20,206 nucleotides of DNA from Dimargaris cristalligena (lineage: Eukaryota; Kickxellomycota; Dimargaritomycetes; Dimargaritales; Dimargaritaceae), in the NCBI GenBank assembly GCA_027576995.1, contig JANBQC010000525.1, forward strand, positions 1 to 20,206. Reading direction: 5' to 3'. The notes beneath the pieces are model-generated. The model was not told the origin of the DNA and did not search any database. It saw only the letters and a program-made list of their open reading frames with translations. Both the position numbers and the translations under genes were made by a program. Numbering within the stretch: the first letter of the stretch is position 1; every line of letters begins with the position of its first letter. Below, one piece after another: positions 10,701 through 20,206 of this stretch.

Positions 10701-12136
10701 ATCATCGTGTCCGATTTCACCTAGCCTGTCTAGGCGTACTTTAGTATCTACATGGAATTGGAAGACCCGGGCCCACCAGGTAAATAAGCAAATCAATGTT
10801 TAGGTGAACCACACAATATATGAGTGCCAAAGGAGACTATGCTAAATCCGGTTAACCCATGAAACCAACACTTTCCCTTTTGGTTATTACTCCTTGATTA
10901 CTATGTGTATTAATCCTGCTTGCATTATATATTGGCGTCTTTATCCTCTTTCTATATCGATTTAGAATTCCCTGGAATTCGATACCATGTCCCCAATCTG
11001 TAGTGTCCGCTTTAACCACAATGGTCAACTTATGGTGATTGCTGAAGGCTGCGGGAAAATTAGAATCCTTGGTAAGTCCGTGTATTTAATTTAAATATTA
11101 GCATACCCAGTGTTCTACCATTGCTGGAGACTATCTTGGTCGGCGGGTTTATTATTTTATGCGGATAATTGGTTTCATGGTCTAGGGTATTGCAATGGCT
11201 ATATTGCCATAGGGTTATATTTGCATAAACCTACAATCATCTCATAATCCATTCACTGGATCTAGCTCATTATTATTACTGCTCTTATGTTGGTTGAATA
11301 ATGCCTCAACACCCAATCTCCTCTTTAGATGTCATTACACTAAGTATTATTACCGAATGGACAATCGAGAACCAAGAAATCTGTATGGCTGTATTCAGCT
11401 TCGACGAAAATGATATCGTCTGTGTTAATATTCGTAATCAGGTGTGTTTAACCAAAATTTAGATTTATAATACTATTTCACGCCACTCTACTGGTTCCGA
11501 TATAACCCCTAAGGTTTTGATATATTTTTGTTTTCCCGGTAGCCTAGAATATCATAAACGAATTACCATGGATTCACTAAACTCTTTTCCCCTTTTTAAT
11601 TGCGCCGCATGTCCTAATGGCCACATGTCGACATTACTTTTAAATACATATTTAACAGATCACCCGCTGGTCCCTCCATAAACCGGGCACGTGTACGTCA
11701 ACATCGGTAAGCGGGACCGCGACCGAGATATCCGAAAGCAACGAGTTTGAGCCCTTGGACCCTCATCTTGTGGCCATGAGCGACGATGCCGAACATAGCG
11801 TGGCCTGTATTAACCCTTTCCAGGCGGCTATTTTTGTGGTATGTAGTTTACTTGTATATAGGTTCATATCCATTAGTACTTGCATTTTCCTCTCCTCCCT
11901 CCGCTTGGTAATTTATGCCGTTCCTGTTTGTGCTTGACTAACCCACTCGTTTACCCTGCTATAACCTGATGACAACGGCCATTGACTTTGAATAGACCAA
12001 AACCGGCAAACTACTTCAGACCCTTAAACGACACACTCAGCCCATCACTTGTGTTGACTGGGCAGCCGACCAGAATGTATTATTGACGGCGAGCGAGGAT
12101 GGCCTAATAAGAGTACATCAGCTTGCGAAGCCCTAA
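7759..12136 (+). CDS. WDR91: WDR91-like endosomal WD40 protein (12 exons)
   Basis: Proposed exons: 7759-7806, 8037-8108, 8324-8495, 8715-8807, 8984-9106, 9245-9810, 9967-10061, 10233-10779, 10966-11071, 11329-11441, 11659-11838 and 11996-12136. Every junction uses GT...AG, and the lengths sum to 2256 nt, giving 751 residues (human WDR91 is about 747). Residues 8-28 are a LisH motif (ELIREYLV/FRGFTTTLKAFD). The block GYWRYLDLRFFSRLE follows at about 60, then QWQETFRTSLRNF. A coiled coil covers about 182-221, followed by poly-Ala (224-238), a Pro/Ser linker and a degenerate WD40 propeller from about 360 to the end. The region of about 450-560 carries a Ser/Pro-rich insertion within the propeller. 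In animals WDR91 acts with WDR81 as a Rab7 effector that lowers PI3-kinase complex activity and drives early-to-late endosome conversion; the same role here is inference. Exon joins restore family sequence at each boundary, for example FDTDGIIK/VWS. The 11706 GTAAGC inside exon 11 is read through because the frame stays open. Confidence 0.9.
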
Positions 12137-12474
12137 TGTGACATTGTTTGTTATTTACACCCCCCCCCCTGGATTGGAGCTATCGTGTACCAATCCTATT
12201 CAATATCCTGCTGTTATTACTACTTTTATCAGAATGGGCTGTTTCAGCCATATCTATATAAATATACATACAAACACTACAGTGGTTATCGCACCCCTTT
12301 TAGAGATAATTACCTAATAAGGGCATTTGAAATTCTATAACCCGGTGTATGGTTCACAGTTCCAGTAAACTTAAATCTTGTGTAGAACAATATGTCAAAT
12401 TATTATTAGTTTGTATAAATATATAAATATATATTAAAGAGAATAACAAGTGTATGTGTAATTTTGTTGGCTGG
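12137..12474. other. Short convergent intergenic region
   Basis: Only 338 bases separate the stops of WDR91 (+) and the metallophosphoesterase (-). It is strongly AT-rich, with TATAAATATATAAATATATA-like sequence near 12414-12435 and a C-run near 12162-12170. Shared or overlapping 3' UTRs are likely. Confidence 0.6.
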
Positions 12475-14457
12475 TCAATACCGAAAATAAATGTGACATA
12501 ATACAAACATAGAAAACGCTGGTGCAGCCGTTAGGAAAAAAAAACAACCGAAGGTCCGCAGCCACTGGATCAGCAGAATCCTATGACTGACAGCCTTACC
12601 TCCGTCATAAACGTGCCAGTCATCGCCGACGCCGTCGTCCTCCTCCATGTGGTCATTAGCCTCACTACCACCCCCACCACCATAATCACTGTTTCGATCG
12701 ATGGTGACGACAGCGTTGGCGTGATTGCTACTAGTGGGAGTGTTCGGATCATCGTCAAACTCATATCGGCCGCGTTGCAAAGTAGGTGTACCTGACACGG
12801 GCCGAAGAAGCTCCAACCGATCCGATGGGGGTTTATGAGCGTAGCCGATAAGGGTGTTGGTGTTGGTGTTGGAGGGGGACTCCCTAGTACGGTCGTCGAT
12901 GGAGCCCAGTTGAAGTTCGTAGCCTTGGGGATGGCGTAGGCGATGTTGGGAGTAGCGAGTACTGACTTGGCGGTAAGCCCGGTAGCCCAAGAAGAGTACG
13001 GTGAGTATAAATACGCCGCCGTAGCGGATGAAAATGGCCACCTGGTCCGGTAAAAGGCATATTTGAATCGCCCAGGTTCGATCCGGATTAGAAATAACAT
13101 CGGAGGTAGTTCTCGCGTTGATGCTGGCAGTTGAAGTAATACCGTTACCTTCAGGCTGGTCATTGGCTAATGGGCTAGTTTGGGCGAGGTGTGGTAGAAG
13201 GTGGTGGTGGTGTAAAGTGAGGAGAGTGTAACTGGGTCGAGTGTTTCCCCCCGCCATGGAATAACTCCCCAAAGTGTACTCGGGAATTGTTCGATTCACT
13301 TCATCCCGGTCCAGCTGGGAAAGAGGAGGTGGAGATATGGTATGAGTAACTTCACACTGATCATGGTCATCACCAGTGAATACCACTTCGGGCTGGGTTT
13401 GTCGTAGAATGCGGTTGGTTATGGGTTCACGGACGAGGTTTTGGTACTGAAATCCGAATTTTTGGTTGATTTCGTGACCCCGATTCCGTCGGGGTCCACA
13501 GTCGGTGTGAGGGGGTCGGTAAAGGGGGATATGGGTGAACAATAGACGGGGGGCCATCGCTGGATGAGGAGCCGCCATTGACGTTGCTTCTGCTGCTGCT
13601 GTCGAAGAATCGGAACTCGAGAGAATTTCCCTTTCCATTTGGTCCAGGAAAGCTGTACTATTGGCTGCCAGCTCGGGAATGCTCGTGTTTTCCAGGGACA
13701 AATTGTCCAGGATCAATAAATCGTGCCCAGCCACGCTCCAGCGATAGTTAAGAGGGCCGAATTCGCGTATAAACCGGGTTACGGCAGCTGGAATGATAGT
13801 CGCCCCTACTCCGATATCGTGGTTACCCGCGACATAGCGGAACAGCGGCCGGTAATGATACGCCGGGAGCACTGAAGCCGGTGGATCACCCAATTCCTGT
13901 ACCGAAGGGACGGTATTAGTATTGATGGGAAGCTGCGGGGTCGATTCGCGGTCCCGGCCGTGTTGTTGCGGGGAGTCCGCCAGGCGGAAAATCCGCCTAA
14001 ATCGATCCAACTCTTCGTACCATGCGACATCTTCCCAGTGGCGGCCGCCATCGAACAAGTCTCCCAGAATTAACACGGCGTCGGGCCGTTGGGCCTGGAG
14101 TAGATACCAATAGTTTTTCGTGGCGTATTGGTCGGTGAAGAAATTGGTGAGGGAAAGCAGGAGACCCGTATGGCGGTAGGAGTAGTAGTCGGTAATTTGG
14201 GGATCAGCAATAATGGCAATTCTGTACAGGGTAGGGTCGAGTGGAGACGAGAACGGGGTGGTGGTGGTGGTATTGGCGTGGGTGGCAGTGTCAAGGGGAA
14301 CGGAGGAGCGGGCCAAACCGACACTGGGTGGGAGTGGCCAATGGCACCGCTGTGACGCGAAATGGAACTGTAGGATTTCGGAATAGACTATAAAGCCGAC
14401 CCATATAAGCGGTAGCCAGCGGGCAACGGCGGCAGTAGAAAAGGCCAGCTCCGGCAT
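12475..14457 (-). CDS. Cdc1/Ted1/PGAP5 (MPPE1) family GPI-glycan metallophosphoesterase
   Basis: A single uninterrupted frame encodes 660 residues. It has the binuclear-metal phosphoesterase motifs in order: ADPQI (D85), GDLFDGGR (132-139), GNHDIG (211-216), THIPLYR (308-314) and GDDHD (362-366), then YTLGSYSMAGGNTRPSY (394-410), typical of the Cdc1/Ted1/PGAP5 group. Having Asp-x-Gln in the first motif, where many phosphoesterases have Asp-x-His, is normal for this group. Hydrophobic segments at about 14-30, 472-493 and 635-657 suggest an N-terminal anchor, lumenal catalytic domain, second anchor and third C-terminal segment. Family members remove ethanolamine phosphate side groups from GPI anchors in the ER/Golgi, allowing export of GPI proteins. 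Between the last two membrane segments lies a 140-residue acidic, Asn/Thr-rich tail with a Gly run. Cdc1 and Ted1 subgroups cannot be told apart by eye. There are no introns, in contrast to its neighbour WDR91. Confidence 0.9.
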   Translation of the reverse strand: MPELAFSTAAVARWLPLIWVGFIVYSEILQFHFASQRCHWPLPPSVGLARSSVPLDTATHANTTTTTPFSSPLDPTLYRIAIIADPQITDYYSYRHTGLLLSLTNFFTDQYATKNYWYLLQAQRPDAVLILGDLFDGGRHWEDVAWYEELDRFRRIFRLADSPQQHGRDRESTPQLPINTNTVPSVQELGDPPASVLPAYHYRPLFRYVAGNHDIGVGATIIPAAVTRFIREFGPLNYRWSVAGHDLLILDNLSLENTSIPELAANSTAFLDQMEREILSSSDSSTAAAEATSMAAPHPAMAPRLLFTHIPLYRPPHTDCGPRRNRGHEINQKFGFQYQNLVREPITNRILRQTQPEVVFTGDDHDQCEVTHTISPPPLSQLDRDEVNRTIPEYTLGSYSMAGGNTRPSYTLLTLHHHHLLPHLAQTSPLANDQPEGNGITSTASINARTTSDVISNPDRTWAIQICLLPDQVAIFIRYGGVFILTVLFLGYRAYRQVSTRYSQHRLRHPQGYELQLGSIDDRTRESPSNTNTNTLIGYAHKPPSDRLELLRPVSGTPTLQRGRYEFDDDPNTPTSSNHANAVVTIDRNSDYGGGGGSEANDHMEEDDGVGDDWHVYDGGKAVSHRILLIQWLRTFGCFFFLTAAPAFSMFVLCHIYFRY

Positions 14458-14742
14458 GGTGGCGAAGAAGGGGGTTTACAACAAAAAAATAATACTAGGA
14501 AAATGCCGACTTGGCTATGAAGAAGCTGATGGGAGAGTAGGTCGGAGAATAAACATGGTCCGGAATAAGAATGAGCAAAGGAAAGGCACTGAGGGGAATA
14601 GGGCTTCTGAATAATAATAAACGTGCCCTGTCTTGTTCGTGTCACTCACCCAGGAAAATAGATTATTATTATATATATTATTAATCTGGAGGTGGTTACT
14701 TATATTGACTGCTAGTGATGGGATAATCTTTATATTGACGTC
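14458..14742. other. Upstream region of the metallophosphoesterase gene
   Basis: AT-rich spacer containing TATTATTATATATATTATTAAT around 14660-14682, a plausible promoter or leader region on the - strand. No gene is seen here. Confidence 0.5.
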
Positions 14743-17134
14743 GTGATTGCCCAATTAGTCCGCACACACCACACGCTGCCTTTCCATGGTATCTTCGCGC
14801 CTCAGAATAAGATACCTATTTATTATATTCCCACCGCGTTTCCATTCCTCCTTCCACACTGGTTCTCAGTATTCCCCCCCTCCCGTACCTTTCCTTCCTT
14901 TTATAGGTTCCACCTCACTGGGCAGGATCAACACCCGGGGGGCCCTAGTAGAACATTCTTTTCTTGGCGGCCACGGCAAATCCTCGGGTGGGAAAGTGTT
15001 AAGGGTTAGCCCGGAACTAATCACTGTGGGGTTAGAGGGTAAATATGTTCCGACCAACTTCAACCATACATTCTTCCCCAACCCCGTCCGCTCTGGAATG
15101 GCCATGTGTAGTACGCCTTCCTAAGCAACGATACCCAACATCTTGACACGGTGGAGCAATTCGGGGCAGGGTTTTAAATTAATTGTGGATTTGGGGCTAT
15201 GATTAACCTCTACGTCAGCTCAGGAACCGAGTAGAAAAGCCAGTTGGTTCCCAAAGACAAGGAGGGAAGGTTTGTATTTTTTCCTTGTAGAACCTACTTT
15301 AAGGAACATCTCGGAGAGCATGGTATTATGAATAACGATAGGTGCCTTGGTCAGTCGGAGGGAGTTGTAAGTGCAGACGCTATTAACGCGCTGGTCGCTA
15401 TTGGCGAATATCTATGGGGAAAACCCCATATATCTCGAAGTGGTTAATCGGTGTAATGTCTTACCCCTCCAGTCCAATGAACTAGCTGTCCCTTTTTTCT
15501 TGCCAACACTTTCCTCCCCGGGCTCGGTCATAACGCCTACACCTGCTCTTTACCAACAGCCTGACTCCCCTACAGTCCAAAGCACATTGCTGTGTCCAGC
15601 TAAAATAATTAAATCGGACACCTTTGGCTTACCACCTACGGGGCAGCTGTATAATACACCATTTCCTACAGTCGCAGGTAAAGGAAGCGTCGTTTCACCA
15701 CTATTGTTTGGGAGTGGAAGTTGATTTTGACTGGCGAAGTAAAAACTGTAGTCGAGGGAGTTCCACACCAAGCGGCTATTAGGGGAAGGGCAGCATTGTG
15801 CTTACATTTTACAAGCCGAGTCTACGGACCGCGGTGTACAAACATTGGTGTTAAAATAGTGGACCCCAGTAAAAATAAACACCGGAAAAAAATATTCGGA
15901 GAGGCAACCCAAAAAGGATTTATCGAATAAATATACTACAGAAAAGTATCAATAGGTGTAATACCCTTGGAGTTATGAAAATGAGACGTAGTGGGCTTCC
16001 TGCGTTCGCTGATGGATGAATCCGCACCCACTCTGTATAGGATGGTGTATGATTGCAAGCTTGGTAAGTTCCCACAGCAACTTTGGCCTCGCATCTTTCC
16101 CGTACTGTCGTATCGGACACCCCTTTCCCCCGTCATGCTAAAAATAACCACCAACAGCGCACTTTCAAAGATGCATCGTTTCCTACTGCGCACGTAATTA
16201 CAAATGACAGTGTCCATCACGGGCCCAACGAAACCAGTCCACGCACCCCGTTCGGTTAGATTATTCCCGGTTCCGTGGGATGGTGGAGTTCAATATAATA
16301 TTCCTTAGCACGTAATTGCCAATAGTACCTTTTGTTGGCAATTGAACTAGGGGGGGGAGGTACCTTTCATGAACCCAAGAGTCTGGGAATACCCAAGCAA
16401 TATGACTTCAATGGTAACGACGCTGATAAACAAACTGACACGGGGTACTCCCACCCAAGCCGATCAACGGGCTCCTCCAGATCAACTGACTTGGCTAAAA
16501 TCCGGCCATGACCAGGAGGTATAATGGATGAACGCATTGACTTTAACCACCCTCCTACCAACCACTCGGTACGCTATACTATGCCAGTTGGGTTATAGTG
16601 GGTGCGGCGGTAGTGAACGGGGGCGTTAGTGAACAACACAACAGCACCATCTCCTTAGTGGATGGGTTGGCAAGGGTGTTTAAAGATCCATGGGCACCTC
16701 CATCTACCCCAAAAGACAGACCAGCCAGGTCAATCCAAGCGATTACTCATTTAATTGCTCATTTAGCAGGATATAGAATCGAGAAAGTAGCCGCGAAGCT
16801 CCCCACGGTATAAACTGATCCCAATTCTACCAGCATCTGGTCGCATTGTCCCCCTTTTTTTACATCCTAATTGGAAACCAAAGCGACACCAGTGTTAGGC
16901 CTGTCACTGGTCATGGCCCAGATGTTTAAGTATACTAAAAAAAAGGACATATGATCTGGCAATCCTATCTTGGAAATCAGTACGCACAATCGCTTTCGAA
17001 ATGTCCGACGTATGCTTGGTTCATTTGAAGTACCATTTCGGTTAGATAATCGCTGTTTAATAGTCCATTTCCAGGACTTGGCGCGCCGGTATAAAACCCC
17101 CCCTCCATACCCACTCGGTTATGAAACGCAGTAA
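14743..17134 (+). pseudogene. Decayed long ORF of unknown origin, about 800 codons
   Basis: Protein-like reading frame can be followed along + for 2.4 kb, switching among frames: 14743 to about 14935; then +1 to about 15110; back from 15121 to about 15440; shifted at 15440-15720; back from 15721 to about 16600 with no frameshift; and shifted again from 16600 to 17134. In-frame stops occur at 15175, 15232, 15928, 15976, 15982, 16195, 16306, 16348, 16522, 16811, 16868 and 16952. Flanking each stop the sequence stays protein-like, for example MTVSITGPTKPVHAP, PFMNPRVWEYPSNMT, LVDGLARVFKDPWAPP and FEVPFRLDNRCLIVHF. Introns cannot explain this, since stops are scattered and GT/AG signals do not bracket them. 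No polymerase, transposase, integrase or protease motif was seen. The length and Pro/Thr-rich beta-type character recall coat proteins of toti-like mycoviruses copied into a genome, but this is speculation; a dead lineage-specific host gene is equally possible. Confidence 0.5.
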
Positions 17135-17409
17135 CATTTCTACTAAGTCTGTACCTTTTCAATAAAGCCCAAGCCTTTAGTCACCCATATACCACATGTA
17201 TTTCAACTGTCCATTTTTGTTTCGACTATTCAGTTTACTTATCGTCCGGCTTACCAGTCCTCTTGATTAATGAGCACCGGCTTATATTCCTCTCCAGAAC
17301 CGTATCCCTCCGATTTACCCCAGCGACCCATACGTGTTATTATTCTTTCTTTGGATTTTTTTTGAACCCCATTTAACCTCCCACTTGACCACCCCGTAAC
17401 CTCCCCACC
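17135..17409. other. Spacer before the disordered-protein ORF
   Basis: AT-rich at first, then pyrimidine-rich with a T-run at 17356-17363 directly upstream of the next ORF, resembling a promoter and leader. No other feature was seen. Confidence 0.5.
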
Positions 17410-18252
17410 ATGCAACGACCTTCCGGAATGTCCAATCGTCGATTGGGTAAGCAGCCCGCCTCTGAATCCTCCAATAATTTCAATCCGTGGTCCTCCTATT
17501 CTCCTGCCAGCCCCCACTTCTCGGACTACAACGACCTCGAGGACCTGTCGGGCCAAATGATATTTGGCGAGCCCGGCCCCTATCCGGACGTCACGAACGT
17601 GGAACCCCATTTGGGACTGAGCCACCTGGACTTTGACAACGCCCTAAACAATAGAATGGCCGGGTTTCGTTTCCGTCACAACCGGAGTGCCGCTGTGACT
17701 AGAAATCCTACGTTACCGTATCTGCTACCCATGCAGAACCTCGAAACAGTTTATGAAGATTCGGACGATGGCGGCGGCAATGGTGACGGTTACTATGATG
17801 GCGACGAGGGTTACCCGCCTTCCATGGCGGCGGGTCAATTCCTGCACCGGCCCGCATCACCAGTGATGGCATCGGTGCCATCCACCCACCGGTATGGCCA
17901 ATTGCCCGGCCAGGAATTAAGCCGCGCCAATGACATGAGTCCATTCGAAAGGAGTGACAATCACTATGGTAACTTCTTCGGGATTCCCAGTAGTTTTGGG
18001 AATCAGATGGGCTGGAGGGCAGCCAACAATGCCGCCAGCTTCTCCCCACCGCATTATCAACCGGTCCAGTCGAACCGACACGGAGCGGATGCCAATTGGT
18101 TCCCGATGGCTCGTAATAGTCCGTCGGATATGGGAGGATGGGGAGCAGCATCGGCTCATCGCTCGTCGTCGTCGCCCCCTCCTCCGCCGCCCTTCTGGGA
18201 TCACATGCATATGCAGCGATCGGATAGATCTCCCGGGAGCGGATGTGGCTAA
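17410..18252 (+). CDS. Hypothetical low-complexity, probably disordered protein
   Basis: An uninterrupted 280-codon frame starts at ATG in the context CCCCACCATGC, a good eukaryotic start. I do not recognise the protein. It is rich in Ser, Pro, Gly, Asn, Met and aromatic residues and has an acidic Asp/Gly patch at about 116-138 (EDSDDGGGNGDGYYDGDEGY). Near residues 256-261 there is a run of six prolines after four serines. There is no signal peptide, membrane segment or folded domain. The open frame is more GC-rich than its flanks, and the residue bias is not what random AT-rich DNA would give, which supports a real gene. It could be an RNA-binding or scaffold-type disordered protein, or one exon of a longer gene; a GTAAGC at 17447-17452 near the start might be a used donor. 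An antisense open frame (18301-17708) is taken as a shadow. Confidence 0.55.
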   Translation: MQRPSGMSNRRLGKQPASESSNNFNPWSSYSPASPHFSDYNDLEDLSGQMIFGEPGPYPDVTNVEPHLGLSHLDFDNALNNRMAGFRFRHNRSAAVTRNPTLPYLLPMQNLETVYEDSDDGGGNGDGYYDGDEGYPPSMAAGQFLHRPASPVMASVPSTHRYGQLPGQELSRANDMSPFERSDNHYGNFFGIPSSFGNQMGWRAANNAASFSPPHYQPVQSNRHGADANWFPMARNSPSDMGGWGAASAHRSSSSPPPPPPFWDHMHMQRSDRSPGSGCG

Positions 18253-19396
18253 ATTCCGGACCAAATATACAATTGGATGTAGTTTGGCCCGCACAGAACA
18301 CTTATTAAGCTTCGGTGGGCTGACCCGAGTGTACTCCAAATAACCTGCTCTCTTGTTGGCCATGGATTCAGGCCTATTGCCCTTTATTTTCTACCAATTT
18401 ACTACTACGCCCAGTCTATGTTATTATCATTATTATTACCTTTCACATTTATATATTATCACTGATTTCGCTTTAAATAAATAGGTGCCCTTTTAAACCT
18501 TTTTAAACCCGGATATGTGTACTGCCATGGGCAGCCAGGTCGAGGCCGCATAAGCGTTGGCGCTGGTCGTCAAGCCAAGAACTAACTATGCCATGGATGA
18601 GTTTGAGGTCCCCGGACGTTGGTAAATTCATTCAATGAGAACAACCCGGTGGAGGAAGTATTGTTATAGTCCATTATACAAACTGATTCTCCTTTCCTTC
18701 AGTTTTCCTGTTTATTATTACATTCTCATTTCCACTAACTATTGATGAAACTATAGGCCATCAAAGTCAACGGGGACTTTGACCCATAGCAATTAGCCAC
18801 TTCATGTTACTACTTCCACTATTTTGGTAATCCTATTATGAGCGGTGGCTCAGGAATAACCAGCCACTCGGTGGATTCCATCTGGCGATTGCATCATATA
18901 AACTTTTAGCATGAATTATTTCCATCAGTTATATCAATATCCGACCTGAAGGAGGCTTGGGAAGACAGCACCTCTACAAGTCTTCCAACTTTGTATTATT
19001 ATTTTACTTGCATTTACATATCCGTGGCCGTAGCATAGTCATTGGGTTAGTTTTTTCCCTATTGCAGCTTTTTATGGCCTACAATCACCATAGTTACTAT
19101 TATTAGTCATAGTTATTTAGTTCAGTCAGATTATTATATATATTCTAGTAGTGCCCCCTCATTTTTAAGGACAGGTTATGTTTGAGATAAGTTTTTATTT
19201 AAGAAAATTCAGAATAAATGTCTACTTTTAACTTTACAAGGATTACCTGATGACCCTGGCAATGTCTTTTATGCAGGTCTGTTTAATTTAATAATTCCTA
19301 TTCTTATTCTTATTCCTTTTATTCCTTTATTATTCTGTTCAATTTTGATTTCCCTAGTATTGAATCTTTTATACTCATTTTTTATTATCCAACAAT
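18253..19396. other. AT-rich intergenic DNA
   Basis: Over 1.1 kb of AT-rich sequence with repeated ATT/TAT trinucleotide stretches (for example near 18421-18437, 19098-19107 and 19299-19333). AATAAATA at 18476-18483 could be a polyadenylation signal for the upstream ORF. No gene, RNA or mobile-element motif was recognised. Confidence 0.55.
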
Positions 19397-19672
19397 ATGA
19401 CAACATGCAAGACAATAGTGTATAGTGTAATGGAAGGAACATCCATTGGCAACTTCCCTAAAGCTACCTCAGTCTCTAGCCCCTCAAAACTAACAGAGTC
19501 TAATACTTTCCACTACACAACTAAATATGACAAACCATCCAGCAACAGCAAACTGGAGACCCCTCTACCTGCTGATACCCCAAAGGATAAGAAAGTGGAG
19601 CCCCTCAAATCATTCGCATTACATATGTATAGTATAGAGGGAAAACTTTGGCAAATATTTGTACCTCACTGA
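19397..19672 (+). CDS. Doubtful small ORF, 91 codons
   Basis: The frame begins ATGACAACATGC and ends TGA at 19670-19672. The product is Ser/Thr/Lys-rich, with a stretch of Lys-Pro-Ser/Asp character and a final SIEGKLWQIFVPH. There is no domain that I recognise. It stands alone in AT-rich DNA, and its residue mix (Lys, Ser, Thr, Pro) is less like random translation than neighbouring frames, so it may be a small gene, an exon or a gene relic. It is kept only as a candidate. Confidence 0.25.
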   Translation: MTTCKTIVYSVMEGTSIGNFPKATSVSSPSKLTESNTFHYTTKYDKPSSNSKLETPLPADTPKDKKVEPLKSFALHMYSIEGKLWQIFVPH

Positions 19673-20206
19673 CATAGAAATAGTAATCTAGAAGAATTCT
19701 AAAATAGGTGTATAAAGTATCAGACTATCTAATCATCCCTAATCTGACTGACTTAATGCCCAACTATATTAGGCCTTATAGTACCATATTAACTTTCCCA
19801 TAGTCACCCCCAGTACTATGGGATCATCCCTTATTACATAACCCTTCCCCTTCTAGACTCTGCCTATTTATACTTATCACTCAAGTACTGATTTAAAGAC
19901 TCTTTCAGTTACCATCAGAGTCTTCTGAATACCTACAACCATCCAGTTGGCCTATTTATCTAGCCCCTAGTCTTAGTATTTATTATACTGGGCTGGTGTT
20001 AAGGCCAGGTACTGTAGGACAGATAGGATGTAAAGAACTAAACTCAAATTTTTGAAAACTGAACTTTATTTAAAAAGGTAGGTGATAAAAGGGAAAGGTG
20101 ATGATAGACTTGCTGTTCCAAGAGGTAGTAGCAAGGGGGAGTATTTATACTTGAAAGAGGAAGCCTAAATGAAAAGATAGATGGATAATAGAGAAAGGGA
20201 GAGAAG
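19673..20206. other. Right-edge AT-rich region with possible LTR-like signals on -
   Basis: There is no coding frame of note. On the minus strand GTATAAATAC (20150-20141) is followed about 75 bases later by AATAAAG (20070-20064), spacing like the U3/R part of an LTR or a very short transcript. A second GTATAAATAG occurs on - at 19873-19864. TGGCCTTAACACCAG on - (20006-19992) starts with TGG, as primer-binding sites do. No paired repeat can be seen because the window ends here. Confidence 0.25.

Noticed and set aside
11706..11838. GTAAGC at 11706 as the end of WDR91 exon 11
   Set aside because: The frame stays open to 11838, and the next exon joins in phase from there. Alternative splicing is possible but not needed.
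14743..17134. Reading the broken region as a live intron-rich gene
   Set aside because: Stops and frame changes are scattered and not bracketed by donor/acceptor pairs like those of the neighbouring genes.
17708..18301. 197-codon antisense frame over the disordered-protein ORF
   Set aside because: Its composition is a mirror of the + strand bias, and it has no domain.
1..20206. CRISPR arrays, bacterial operons, insertion sequences, riboswitches
   Set aside because: No spaced direct repeats, transposase motifs or prokaryotic signals were seen; gene structure is eukaryotic.

Overview
The window looks like nuclear DNA of an early-diverging (zygomycete-grade, possibly zoopagomycete) fungus. Reasons: spliceosomal introns with GTAAGT-type donors and TAG/CAG acceptors, roughly 30 to 390 nt genes spacing mixed with AT-rich intergenic DNA, a small mitochondrial membrane protein of a type I associate with fungi, and DNAJC3 and WDR91 orthologues, two genes absent from baker's yeast. 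The taxon is inferred from gene content only.

Layout, left to right. A tRNA-Val(CAC) is cut by the left edge. A small three-exon gene (+) encodes an 86-residue, probably mitochondrial, membrane protein. A two-exon gene (-) encodes the 20S proteasome beta-1 catalytic subunit, its intron lying exactly between the propeptide and the catalytic threonine. A two-exon gene (-) encodes a secreted, ER-type TPR/J-domain co-chaperone (DNAJC3/P58IPK). It is divergently arranged with a twelve-exon gene (+) whose conceptual 751-residue product matches WDR91 (endosomal PI3P control) along its length. WDR91 converges on an intronless gene (-) for a membrane-bound Cdc1/Ted1/PGAP5-type metallophosphoesterase that acts on GPI-anchor glycans in the early secretory pathway.

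From about 14.74 to 17.13 kb the + strand holds the most unusual feature: a run of protein-like reading frame nearly 800 codons long, broken by at least a dozen stops and about five frameshifts. It reads as one old decayed gene of unknown identity. It is followed by an intact 280-residue ORF for a low-complexity, probably disordered protein. The last 1.9 kb is AT-rich with one doubtful short ORF and, at the very edge, a minus-strand TATA/polyadenylation-signal pair that might belong to an LTR.

The genes do not form an operon-like functional set. Two (DNAJC3 and the metallophosphoesterase) serve the ER/secretory pathway, one the endosome, one protein degradation and one mitochondria; all are ordinary housekeeping genes. 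All exon joins below were deduced by eye from splice signals, frame continuity and remembered family sequence, and no alignment was run.
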